A stretch of 64,000 bases of DNA from Parasponia andersonii (lineage: Eukaryota; Streptophyta; Magnoliopsida; Rosales; Cannabaceae), in assembly GCA_002914805.1 (NCBI GenBank), contig JXTB01000383.1, positions 236,191 to 300,190 of the forward strand, written 5' to 3'. The notes beneath the pieces were generated by a model. The model saw only the letters and a program-made list of their open reading frames with translations. It was not told where the DNA came from and ran no database searches. Positions 1-11,060 of the stretch are shown in pieces; positions within the stretch are counted from its first letter, which is position 1; each line of letters starts with the position of its first letter. A program made the translations under genes and the position numbers.

Positions 1-1053
1 GATGAAAATATGCTCCAACCAACTCCATTTCTTGATTTCCTCCACAACATCAGCACTATAGTTTGTTCTTAGCTTTTTCTCTTCATTTTATTGAGAGCCT
101 TTTTTGTATTTTATATATTTAGAGAGTAGTAAAATTGACCACAAATCCTAGAGAGAGGATTCAAGGGAGCAAGAGCCAAGATTGGAGAAGGAGCTTGACA
201 ACTTCTATAAACACCATCAAGCTTTTCTAAGCGAGAATTCTATAACTTTTTTCTCTTTGATTTTGTATTTCTTGAATTCATTGGATTATAATTGTTCTCA
301 AATAATGTTATAAACTAAATATTTCTTTTTCTAGTTTTACTATGTGAATAAACCTAGTATCTTACATTTATTTACTTCTTTTCTTTCATTAATCAAATTC
401 ATTATTGAGTTATTTGTTTTACCTTGTACTTATTATTTCTATTTAATTGATCACTAAATAGATTATTGAGTAAAATCTTTATAAACTTAGGAAGGAGAAT
501 TTAGGTTTGGATTTAGGTAAAATAACATAAGATTACCTAGTTTTGGGTAAGTTTGTATAGGATATGAATAAACCTATGTGATTTGTGCTACCTTTGTGTG
601 AGAATAACTAAACTAAATAAATTTAGTCGATCTATATTAGGAGTAATATATTAGCTTGTCTAGGTGCTTTCACTTATGTCTTGGAAAAGAGTTTGTAAAT
701 ACATTTGAATTCTCGGTTGATAACTCTAATGGATTAGTTAATTTAATAGGGAAATTAGAAAATTGTGTGTTTAAAGGATAGTTAGAGAATTAGTAAACCT
801 AGACATTTTTCTTATTGCTTGTTTTTATTCATTTGCATGACAATTGAGTATCTTTTATTTTACTTCTTCAAAATCTATATTTCGGTTGTTTGGATAAAGT
901 TGGAATTGAAATAATTTTAATACTTAGCTTAGACTTAGTAATCAATTCTCATGAGTTCGACACTCCTAACTCCTAAATCTATATTACTTGTGATAGTGTA
1001 CACTTGCACGGGAGTGTGTGAGTATAATTTATAATTACACATTCCAAACAACA
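1..1053 (+). repeat. 5' LTR, right-hand part
   Basis: This matches the 3' LTR copy at about 5200-6267 along its length with scattered substitutions and small gaps. It ends in AACAACA just before the primer-binding region. The LTR start lies left of the window. Confidence 0.85.
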
Positions 1054-1078
1054 AGTTTTTGGCGCCATTACCGGGGAT
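1054..1078 (+). other. Primer-binding region of the Athila-like element
   Basis: TTTTTGGCGCCATTACCGGG follows the LTR end directly. It closely resembles the TTTGGCGCCGTTGCCGGGGA sequence seen in plant Athila-type elements. Confidence 0.75.
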
Positions 1079-1157
1079 TAAAATACAATTTCTTTATTAA
1101 TATTAATACCAATTAATTCTAATTTTACTTCAAACTGTTCTCTTTTTTTGACTTATT

Positions 1158-1510
1158 TTGTTTTTGTTTATGAGGTTCACTATACTAGCCAAAGCAAAAG
1201 TACACCAAAGCCTCACAACATTTTCCCAATGTGGCTTAGAACATTTAAACATAACTTGGGAAAGATTCAAGATAAGGCTTAGTAGAGAACCCGACCACGA
1301 ATTACCCAAGTGGTACCGACTCCAAATATTTATGAAAGATTTGAATCCTATAAGTAAGAGTTGGGTTAAAGATAGATAAGACTTCTCAATTTGTGAAGAG
1401 AGACCCGAAGATGAAGCCTATCAAATGATAGAAGACATGGCAAAGTTTGAATGGGAATGTTTTTATTTTGAAGAGAAGAGTCTTCAAGGGAACTTGGAGA
1501 AGAACAAAAA
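1158..1510 (+). mobile_element. Remnant of Athila-like gag
   Basis: The residues here, including ITWERFKIRLSREPDHELPKW followed by a FMKDLNP-like segment and an AYQMIEDMA-like segment, resemble the retrotransposon gag domain of Athila elements (ERFK...LP.W...LNP...EMA). It is a fossil fragment with no intact reading frame. Confidence 0.7.
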
Positions 1511-2483
1511 CAAGACATGTTGGTGGATAAGAGACTAATGATTTGACTGCATCATTGGTCTTACGAGTATACCACTGACAGAGTCTTATTTGCCATTAGA
1601 GCCACCATCTCAATACTACACTCTCTACAAGCTTGAACCGAAGGTAAAGTTTCCTTTTGAAGCCTGTTATTTGAAACCATGCCATTTTGGATTTATGAGC
1701 AATAATTGTCTACACTCGGTCAAGCTGGAGGACCATTTCAATAAAGACCCATTTGTGGTGATGTATGTCACACTTCATAAGCGACAACCACTCTTTGACG
1801 AGAGTTCACTTGAGTCAACCTAAAAACGATAACTCAAGGGCTTCTTGGGAGACAACCCAGGTGTTAATGTTTTCATGTTTGTGTGTTATTTTCCATGTTC
1901 GTATTTTGTGTAATCTAAGGAAATGGTGTTATTTCAAGGAGATCAAGCTTCATGGCTATGTGTCAATGAGAAGAATATCTCTAAACTCATTCTTTTATGC
2001 TTTAATTTTCCAATATTTTGCATGCTAAGTTTAGGGGAGGGAGTAAACCTTGTTAGATTATGCTTATGTTTGTTTGTTTATTTGTTATTGTGTGTTTATT
2101 TTCCCTGTTGTATGATTATATGTTTAAATAATTAGAGATATTTTATACTTTTTTTTATGATTACCGTATTCCAATAATAAGAACTTGGGGTGAATTTGTA
2201 TATCACTTGTTGAAAAATGTGGATATTCGATTAGTCTTATGGATAATTCTTATGTCAGTTCTATTTTGATTGTAAAAATCTATATTGAGCACAATGCCTT
2301 GATCTTTAAAGTGTGTGTGAATCTAGATAATATTTATGTCAATATGACATTCATTATCTCACAAGTGCTAGAATTTTCTAGATAATCTATCGAGGTGAAA
2401 TCCTAGATAGCATTTCACCAACAAAATGATTTAAGCAATTTTTGGACCATTTGAGCCTTTTAAGCTAACCATTGACACATTCT

Positions 2484-5165
2484 ATCCCTAGTACACCTAT
2501 TTGAGCCTATAAAGCCTTTTCTTTTTCAACTACACACATATTAGCTTAACAGAAAAATAATATCATTCAATTTTTACCACTTGAGCATATTAATTGTTCT
2601 TATTAAATCATTTTGAGCTACGCTATACTATTTGAAGGATGGGTAGAGTGATACTATAAAAAAACAAAAAGAGAGATAGAGAGAGAGAGTTACACACTTA
2701 TTCATGAAAGAAAATAAGTTTTGGGGTGTACAACTTAACGANAAGAAAAAGAAATTTTGATTTTATTGGCATGTTACTTGGTGTATGAAAGAATAGCTCT
2801 ACGTAAGTCCTAGAGTTAATATGCTTAAGGGGGATTTGAGTTACCTTATCCAAAATATCATACCTTCACCTAAGCCCACATTATAACCTTAATAAAGACT
2901 TTTTGATCATTGGTATTATGTTTATCTACATTAGTCGAGATAGATTTGAAAGGCAAACTTATGGAACTTGATTGTTACCTTCGAGATTTTGTGCTTAATA
3001 TATATTTGCATAAACTTATCCGAATTTCACACAATAATAGGAGAAAGACATACACACACATACACGGAAAATCCAATTTGAAATGGGATGTGTTCTTGAG
3101 TTATTCTTAATACTTAGCTAATATTTGTACTTTTCTTTTAAGCTATGTTATTACGTGAGTATTGAGGAACCAATTAGAAATCATCAGTATCGGCATAATA
3201 TTTCTTGTATGTTTGTAGGTATTTTTCTTTTTCTTTTGCTCGATGACTAGCAAACTCTTAAGTTTGGGGGTGTGTTAAGTCCATAAAATTGGAGTTATCT
3301 AGTACTATTATAGTATTTTATTTGAATTAAGTTATTTTAAGTGTTTTTCTTGTTGTTTTGATATTTTACTTCTTTATGTATATAGATGAATAAAACAAAG
3401 ATTTTTGATACAAAAAAAGATGAATTTTTACCTCACAAATGAGTCTTTCAGTTCATTAGAATTAAATTTCAATCCGATACAGTCATAACGTAATAAAAAT
3501 GATGCAAATCGGAAGTAAATAAAGAAATGGTGCACCCGGAAAATGGAGGCATCAAACTAGTAGATATTGGCGTTACAGCGCCAAAAAGTGGCACCACAGT
3601 GCCAACTCTCGGGTAATTTTTGGCTGCAACGCCACCCCTATGTCCTGAGTCAAAAATTGATGGCTGAGATCAACTTTTTGATAATCCAAGGATCTAGATT
3701 CAACCTATCTTAGGTTTGCACCAGTCATCTCTTTAAAATTATGTCGTTGGGGTTGAAAGAAGCATGCTGAGATAGAGAGAATGAAAGAGTGGCGCTATCC
3801 CTAGTACATGCATTAGAGCCTTATAAAAACTTTTCTTTTTTAACCACACATATATTAGCTTAACCTAAAATAATATTATTCAACTGTTACCACTTGAGCA
3901 TATTAATTTTTCTTATTGAATTATTTTGAGCTACGCTATGCTCTTGGAAGGATGAGTATAGTGATACTATAAAAAAACAAAAAAAAAAAAGAGAGTTACA
4001 CACTTGTTCGTGAAAGAAAATAAGTTTTGAGGTGTGCAACTCAACAACAACAACAAAAAAAAAAAAAGAAAAAAAAATAATAATAAGTATTTGGCTATGT
4101 GTTGATAAAGGAAAAAGAAATTTTGATTTCATTGGCATGTTACTTGGTGTGTGTAAGAATAGCTCTACATAAGTCCTAGAGTCAATGTGCTTAAGGATGA
4201 TTTGAGTTATATTATTCAAAATACCATATTTTCACCTAAGCCCATATTACAACCTTAATGAAAACTTTTTGATCCTTGGTGTTATGATTATCTATATTAG
4301 TAGAGATAGATTTAAGAAAACAAACTTGTGGAACTTGATTGTTATCTTTGAGATTTTGTGCTTAATATATATTTGCATAAATTTATCCGGATTATACAAA
4401 TGATAGGAAAAAGACATACACACACGAAAAATCCAATTTAAAATGGGACGTGCCCCTGAGTTATTCTTATTACCTAGCCAATTTATACTTTTCTTTTAAG
4501 TTATGTTATTATGTGAGTATTGAGGAACCAATTAGAAATCATCAGTGTCGATATAATACCTCTTGTGTGTATGTAGGTATGTTTCTTTTTCTTTTGCTTG
4601 AGAACTAGTAAAGTCTTAAATTTGGAGGTATGTTATGTCCATGAAATTGGAGTTATCTAGTGCTATTATGCATTAAGTTTTGCTATATTCTTATTTAAAT
4701 TAAGTAGTTTTAAGTGTTTTTCTCGTTGTTTTGATGTTTTGCTTGTTTATGTATATAGATGAATAAAACAAAGGTATTTGATACAAAATAAGATGAATTT
4801 GTACCTCATAAATGGGTCTTTTAGATTATTAGAATTGAAGTTCAATCCGATACGCTCGTAACACAATGAAATAACGTATCAGAGCTCAAATAAAGAAATA
4901 GCATACCCAGGAAGCTGAGGTGTCAAACCAGTAGAAAGTGGCACTGCAGTACCAAATAATGGTGCAGTAGTGCCAACTCTCAGGTAATTTTGGCACCACT
5001 GCACCATCTCCTACATCCTGAGTCAAAAATTGACGGCCGAGATCAATTTTTTGATGATCCAAGGGTCCGAATTCTGCCTATCTTAGGTTTGCATGAGCCA
5101 CCTCTTTAAAATACTAGCTTTGGGGTTGAAAGAGGTATGTTGGGATAAAGAGAAAGAGAAAGTGG
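2484..5165 (+). repeat. Two tandem copies of a ~1.3 kb segment spanning the internal/3' LTR junction
   Basis: Bases 2484-3796 and 3797-5165 are diverged direct copies. Both contain TTAGCTTAAC, the GAGCTACGCTAT stretch, the ATCATCAGT stretch, the purine tract and the TGTTA LTR start (3273 and 4631). The junction shares the short word CTATCCCTAGTAC (about 2484 and 3797), which suggests unequal recombination at a short homology. The copies differ by substitutions and indels, so the duplication is not recent. Confidence 0.85.
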
Positions 5166-6267
5166 CAGCCATGGAAAAAGAGGAAGAAGAGAAAGAAGAA
5201 GATGAAGATATGCTCCAACCAACTCCATTTCTTGATTTCCTCCATAACATCAACACTATAATTTATTCTTAGTTTTTTCTTTTTATTTTCTTGAGAGCTT
5301 TTCCTTGTCTTTTCCATATTTAGAGAGTAATATAGTTGAGAGCAAATCTTAGAGAGAGGATTCAAGAGAGCAAGAGCCAAGTTTGGAGGAGGAACTTGAC
5401 AACTTCCATGAATACCATCGAGCTTTTCTAAAGGAGAATTCTATAACTTTTCTTTTCTCTCTTTGATTTTGTATTTCTTGAATTCATTGGAATATAATTT
5501 TATTATTGTCAATTAATATTATGAACTAAATATTTCTTTGTCTAGTTTTACGCTGTGAACCAATTTAGTATCTTGTATTTGTTTATTTCTCTTCTTTCAT
5601 TAATCAAATCCATTGTTGAGTTATTTATTTTAACTTATGCTTATTACTTCTATTTAATTGATCACTAAATAGATTGTTGAGTGAAACCTTTATGAACTGG
5701 AGAAGGGGAATTTAAGTTTGGACTTAGGTAAAACAACATAAGATTACCTAGTTTTAGGTAAGTTTGCATAGGATAGGAATATACCTATGTGACTTGTGCA
5801 ACTTTTGTGTGAGAATAACTAAACTTAATAAATCTAGTCAATTTATGTTAGAAGTAACGTATTAGTTTGTCTAGGTGTTTTCACTTATGTCTTGGAAAGA
5901 AGTTTTTGAATACATTTGAATTCTCGGTCGACAACTCTAATGGATTATTTAATTTAAGAGGGAAATTAGAAAATTGTACATTTAAAGAATGGTTGGGGAA
6001 TTAGTAAATCTAGACATTTTTCTTATTACTTACTTTTATTCATTTGCATGACAATTTAGTTTCTTTTATTTTATTTCTTCAAAATCTATATTTCGGTTAT
6101 TTGAATAAAGTTGGAATTGAAATAATTTTAATGCTTAGCTTAGACTTAGTAATCAATCATCGTAAGTTCAACATTTTTAATTCTTGAATTTATATTACTT
6201 GTGACCGTATGCACTTGCACAAAAATATATGAGTATAATTTATAGTTGCATATTCCAACCAACAACA
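4631..6267 (+). repeat. 3' LTR, full length (about 1.64 kb)
   Basis: It begins TGTTATGTCC after a purine-rich tract and ends CCAACAACA. The last ~1.07 kb match the first bases of the window. A second, partial LTR start lies at 3273-3796 within the duplicated segment. Confidence 0.8.
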
Positions 6268-6445
6268 TGCGTCATTGCATCGTAATAAATTGAAGAATTA
6301 AAGTTCATCATATTAATATATCGAAAAAGAGTGAATAAACAAAAATCAAATTTAAGGGTACTTTTTTCCTATTAACTAGGAAGGAACTAAGAAAATATAT
6401 AGTATCAATAAAAATTAATTAAATAAAAAAGATTGACGTAGAGTA

Positions 6446-8299
6446 TGTTTTAAAAGAGAAATTAGGTTAAATATGCATCATAAGAGGCATATTTTGGCAC
6501 ATATGCTTCCCTCAATAAAACTCTGAACAATATGCATATACCTACCTGAAATGTCACTTCTGCCCTTAATAATTAGTTTACAATGTATATGTCGCTCTTC
6601 TCCTCTTTAACCTAGCTGTAGCTCCTTATTCCTCCTTCTATATCCTCACAATCTTTCCTGTAATCTCATGCTTGAAGTTATCATACTGTCTAAGGAGTTG
6701 AATTCTAATAGCAGAAAAGAAGAAAAGGATAAAAGTTGAAAAAACAGAAAAAAGACTTGGCGGTAAGACTGAGGACGAAAATCCGCGAAATGGGTATGTA
6801 ATTTATATGTTCAAATGTTATGGGTACTATTTGAAATAGTTTTTAACTGAGTTTCGATATATTACGAGCATAATTTATACATTAAAAGTTGTTTTCTGGG
6901 TCTAGGATTATCTGCAAAAGTCTGAATTTCTCAAAAAATAAGACTGCCTCACGATAAGCATCGAATTTTCAATGTAATTTCGACCATATTTCGATGAAGT
7001 CTGAGATATAAGAATTTCGTCGACTATATTGGTGTATAAGTACTCCCAATGATTGCATTGGAGGAGCAAGAAAAAACTACTTAAACGGACACTGCTTTGT
7101 CCTCTCTAACAAATCATACTTCTCAAATCCCTCCTTAATCTTCGACATCACCGTTGTTCCTTTTATAGTGACCCTTCCAGGAAAGTGTTCCCCAAAAGGT
7201 ACAAAGAGCTTTGACTTTTGGTTCGACATAAGAGGAACGAAGCAATTTAGACAAAATTTTTACAAATTTAACATATATTAAAAGCATCTAAATTACGTCG
7301 AAATATAGTTAAAACGCATCGAAATAGGTCGAAAAGTAATCGAAATTTCGATCATTTTGATGTCGACAACATTTCGATTGTCATCGAAAAATCCTACAGA
7401 AACTATCTAAAATGAGAATAAATAGCTAGGAGGTCGAAATTGTCCATCAAAATCATCAAAAAACAGAGCATGTCGAAATGGAATCGAAAATTAATCGAAA
7501 ACAGTTGAAAAAAGATTAACTACTAGCTACTAGAAAAGGTCATCGAACTGTCATCGAAAAACAGTCGAACTAACATCGAAAATTTAGAACAGTCTTATTT
7601 TCTATTTTAAAATGTCATCGAAAATATATCGAAATTTTAGCACTATTCATCGAAACCTCATCGAAATAAAATCGAAACACAGTAGAAATAACATCGAAAG
7701 TTTATTTTACCTATTTTAAAATATCATCAAAAAGATATTGAAACTTCGACTCTGTAAATTGAAACACTATCGAAATACCATCGAAAATACGTCGAATTTC
7801 ACGTGATTTTTTGATACTATTTTCAGCCATACTCATCGAAATATGATCGAAATTTTAACGAAATTAATCGAAAATGCATCGAAAAAATGTCGAAATGAAG
7901 TCAAAAATTACGTCATCCAAAAATTTCATCCAAAAATTTCTATATTGTCTTCTACTACAAATGCCCTAAATTCAAAAAGATAAAACCCTCAAATCATATT
8001 TTGCTTACCTTCTTTTGGGGACTCATTTTTCTCAACGTAATCCTCAACAGTGAGAGAGATTTACGAGGTACGACAGGTTCTTGGCTCTTCAAAGAAGGAG
8101 ATGAAACAGAGAGAAAAATGAGGAGTTTCGAAGAGAAATATGACAGACACTCCTTTGAAAATGAGGCATATTTTCTCTTAGGTATTAGTAAGAGTATTTT
8201 CGTCCCCAAACATATTTTTCAAATATTTTTTAACTTGTGCATATGGGCCAAAATAAGGGTATTAGGGAGCATACTTAACCTAATTTCTCTTTTAAAACA
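6446..8299. mobile_element. Non-autonomous DNA transposon with ~60-bp terminal inverted repeats
   Basis: TGTTTTAAAAGAGAAATTAG at 6446 reappears in reverse complement ending at 8299. The match continues through GGTTAA, TATGC and ATTTTGGC.CATATGC for about 60 bases with small gaps. Long inverted ends on a ~1.85 kb AT-rich body without a transposase frame fit a Mutator-like non-autonomous element. I could not see a convincing 9-base target duplication, so the superfamily is inference. Confidence 0.65.
7295..7900 (+). repeat. Dense array of TCGAAA words inside the transposon
   Basis: By eye about 24 copies of TCGAAA occur on the plus strand in roughly 600 bases, usually as ATCGAAA or GTCGAAA. 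Spacing is irregular (about 10-40 bases), and few copies are in the opposite direction. It is not a simple tandem repeat. It could be a decayed short-period repeat or an array of protein-binding sites. Confidence 0.7.
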
Positions 8300-8895
8300 C
8301 ATCACCAACATTCATTACCGTTGATTGGTGGTAGAGATTAACATAATTAAAAGTGTGACTAACAATGCTATGCATGCAGTTCCACGTTNCGCATGTTTTT
8401 CACGGCAAAATTCGTCAAATATTAGACGAAATATTGGAAATAATGGGGCCTGAAATGCCAGGTGCCCAAACTCTTTTCCTTCTCTAGTCTCTACCAAACA
8501 GAGAGAGCATCACAATAAAATTTTCTGACCTCTCACATTGCTTTTTTTCTCGCCTTGTCGCCTTTTCCATCGCACCAAACAACACACTAACAATAACAAA
8601 GAAAATGGAAACTTAAATAATTCTGCATGCAAAGTTATATATATCCATCTGAACCCTGATTCAGTTTTTACCTAAGTTTATGCAATAATTCAAAAAGTTA
8701 TATGGACAAATCGCAGAAAACCTTAGAAAGATGATATTGACCACTAAAATTCATATTAGGTGTAGTCTTCTTATATATGTGTACGTACGTACGAAATAGG
8801 AATATTGATAGCTAGCATTCTAAGTAAGTCTAGGAATATTTTTTTTTTCCCCATAAAAGCGGACTCTTCAAATAATAATAATAATAAAGGATCTG
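8300..8895. other. Non-genic AT-rich interval
   Basis: No coding signal or clear repeat seen. Contains one ambiguous base (8389) and a short TAA microsatellite near 8872-8887. Confidence 0.6.
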
Positions 8896-9109
8896 AACTT
8901 TAGAGTTACTTTTAATAGATATCCCTTTTTAACTTTTATGTATAAAAATGTCCCTTTTTAATTTATATTTCTCTTAATTCCAAGTTTACCCTTTCTTTTA
9001 CATTATCGTGTTCAATCCTAATCTTCTCTCTTGGCTCCGATTTCTACTACTTGGATCTTCGGCAATTGTTCCGACGAGCTTCTTCGTCTAATCTCAACTG
9101 CCACCATAT

Positions 9110-9144
<35 letters not shown>

Positions 9145-9597
9145 TACCGGCAATGATGGCATATGAAGTCGAAAGCTAGAGTAGATCTCTCTTGATTCCG
9201 GCATCGATATGGTGGAAAGCCATTACTGTCGTCGGCTTCGTTCAAGAAATGACGTCATGAGTCCGAACATTCAGGTAGATACTTTGGGCTAGCTTTAAGC
9301 ATCCAGATCTAGATCCAAGAAGCACCATTACTGCACATGAGCTTTAATCTCCATTCCTTTGTTTTTTCGCTTGAATTTGATCTCTATTCCTTATATGTAT
9401 TAGTTTCACGATCATGGGCTTGGAGCAATGGTAATCGATTCAAGTATAATTTCCTAGATTTTTTTGTTGTTTATTATTTAACTTTGGTTGATTACATAGC
9501 TAATTATTCCTAACAATCAATTTTGTTTTTTTGATTTTCAAATAAATTATCAATTTTTTCAGTTTTTGGTAGGAGCATATTTTCTATGGTTATGGGT

Positions 9598-10005
9598 AGA
9601 GGTGTAAATATGGGCCGAATTTTGTGAGTGGGTCCACGTTCCGAAGAAAAAGTATAATACCAGCCGAATCTAAGTTCATATAATCTGCTTTCTTACATAT
9701 AATAGGGGTCAGATTAGGTTTCAGTCATAGGCCCACAGATCCGACTCAACCCACATTTCTATTGGTTCACACCCATATTTAGTTATTCTATATATAATTT
9801 TAAATATATTTTTTAATTAAATATTTTCATTTATATGCTTTTAATGTTATTTATTTATTTATTTTATATTATTTTCAATTTATTCAAATTTTAAAAGAAT
9901 ATGAATAAGTTTTAGGCCCATATTTGATATTTTAAAACATGGAATAACAGGGAAATTAGGTCTACATTATGGCACATATTGGCACGACCCACTTTACATC
10001 TCTAA
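9598..10005. mobile_element. hAT-like MITE nested in the larger element
   Basis: The left end AGAGGTGTAAATATGGGCC and the right end (reverse complement TTAGAGATGTAAAGTGGGTC) are short inverted repeats of the GTGTAAA..GGGCC type common in plant hAT MITEs. The flanks TTATGGGT (9590-9597) and TTATAGGT (10006-10013) look like an 8-base target duplication with one mismatch. Length is 408 bp with no coding capacity. Confidence 0.6.
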
Positions 10006-10124
10006 TTATAGGTCTTAATTGTGTGATTGCATGATAGCTTTTTATACCAACTTTGTTTTGAATTTGATTGTTATATAAATTTGATCTTCTAACACTTTTC
10101 AAAAATGGTAAATTAGTTTTATAC

Positions 10125-10945
10125 AACAACAAATCATCATATAAAGTGGTAAATAAGTTACATTCGCTAGTAATCACACATATAGTATGATAAATAATTA
10201 GCATACAATGGTAACTAAGTTATATACTTTAGTAAATTAATCATATACTATGGTAAATAAGTTGTATAATTTGATAAATAAATTATGTACAATAGTAAAT
10301 CATTTATATATAATGATATATTAATTATATACACCAGTAAATAAATAACATGCACTACTAAATGTATTATATACTATAGTAAATAAATTATATATACTGG
10401 TAAATGAATTATATATTTTGATAAATGAATTATACTATAGTAAATAAATTGTATATGTTGGTAAATAAATTATATATACCAGTAAATAAAAAATATACAT
10501 TGATAAATAAATTATATACTATGGTAAACAAATTATATACACTAGTAAATGAAAAATATACACGAATAAATAAATTATATATTATGGTAAATGAATTATA
10601 TACACCAGTAAATGAAAAATATACATCAGTAAATGAATTATATACTATGGTAAATGAATTACATACACTAGTAATTGAAAAATATACATCAATAAATGAA
10701 TTATATACTATGGTAAATAAATTATATACACTGGTAAATGAATTATATACTATAGTAGATGAATTATATACACCAATAAATGAATTACATATTATGGTAA
10801 ATGAATTATATACACAAATAAATAAAAAATATATACCGGTAAATGAATTATGTTCACTAGTAAATGAAAATATATACCAGTAAATTAATTATATACTATA
10901 GTAAATTAATTATATATGTTAGTAAATTAATTATATACATGAATA
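10125..10945. repeat. 21-bp minisatellite, about 36-38 degenerate units
   Basis: Units of the form GTAAATGAATTATATACAC or GTAAATAAATTATATACTA recur every 21 bases over about 0.8 kb. The unit length is a multiple of three and has no stop in one frame, so 10425-10883 reads as an open frame of seven-residue repeats like VNELYTP. I regard that frame as a by-product of the repeat, not a gene. Confidence 0.9.
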
Positions 10946-11060
10946 TGTCAAATTAACTTACATAGGGCTATCATAGTAAAGTATAATCATTAAAAGTTAA
11001 AAAGTGATATTTTTATCAATAAAATAAAAATGGGATATTCATTAACACATAGCTTTAAAA

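Larger units (their letters stand above)
1..6267 (+). mobile_element. Athila-type Ty3/gypsy LTR retrotransposon fossil, left end outside the window
   Basis: The first 1053 bases are repeated at about 5200-6267 in the same direction, so they are two copies of an LTR. Directly after the first copy lies the sequence around GGCGCCATTACCGGGGAT, the hallmark that follows the 5' LTR in Athila-like elements. The short reading frame that follows has gag-like residues. A purine-rich stretch (AGTTTGGGGGTG) precedes each LTR start (TGTTA). The element is far shorter than an autonomous Athila and clearly broken, with many breaks and no intact protein. The LTR copies have drifted noticeably, so it is not a recent insertion. 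Family assignment is from the post-LTR motif and gag resemblance, not a search. Confidence 0.85.
8896..11060. mobile_element. Candidate DNA transposon with diverged ~70-bp inverted ends
   Basis: The left end (about 8896-8965: ACTTTAGAG, then ATAGATATCCC and TATAAAAATGTCCC) resembles the reverse complement of 10990-11060 (TTTAAAGC, then ATGAATATCCC and GATAAAAATATCAC). Similarity is moderate. The body holds a slightly GC-richer stretch near 9000-9260, a (TA)n tract at 9112-9144, a nested MITE and a minisatellite. No transposase is visible. Boundaries are approximate and no target duplication is evident. Confidence 0.4.

Noticed and set aside
3887-4219. 110-residue minus-strand frame with Phe-rich runs
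   Set aside because: Translation of A-rich retrotransposon sequence; no domain.
7295-7900. Possible CRISPR-like or regular spacer array of TCGAAA words
   Set aside because: Repeats are only six to eight bases, spacing is irregular, and this is a plant nuclear transposon.
10425-10883. 152-residue open frame of VNELYT-like repeats
   Set aside because: It is a direct translation of the 21-bp minisatellite, which extends past the frame on both sides.
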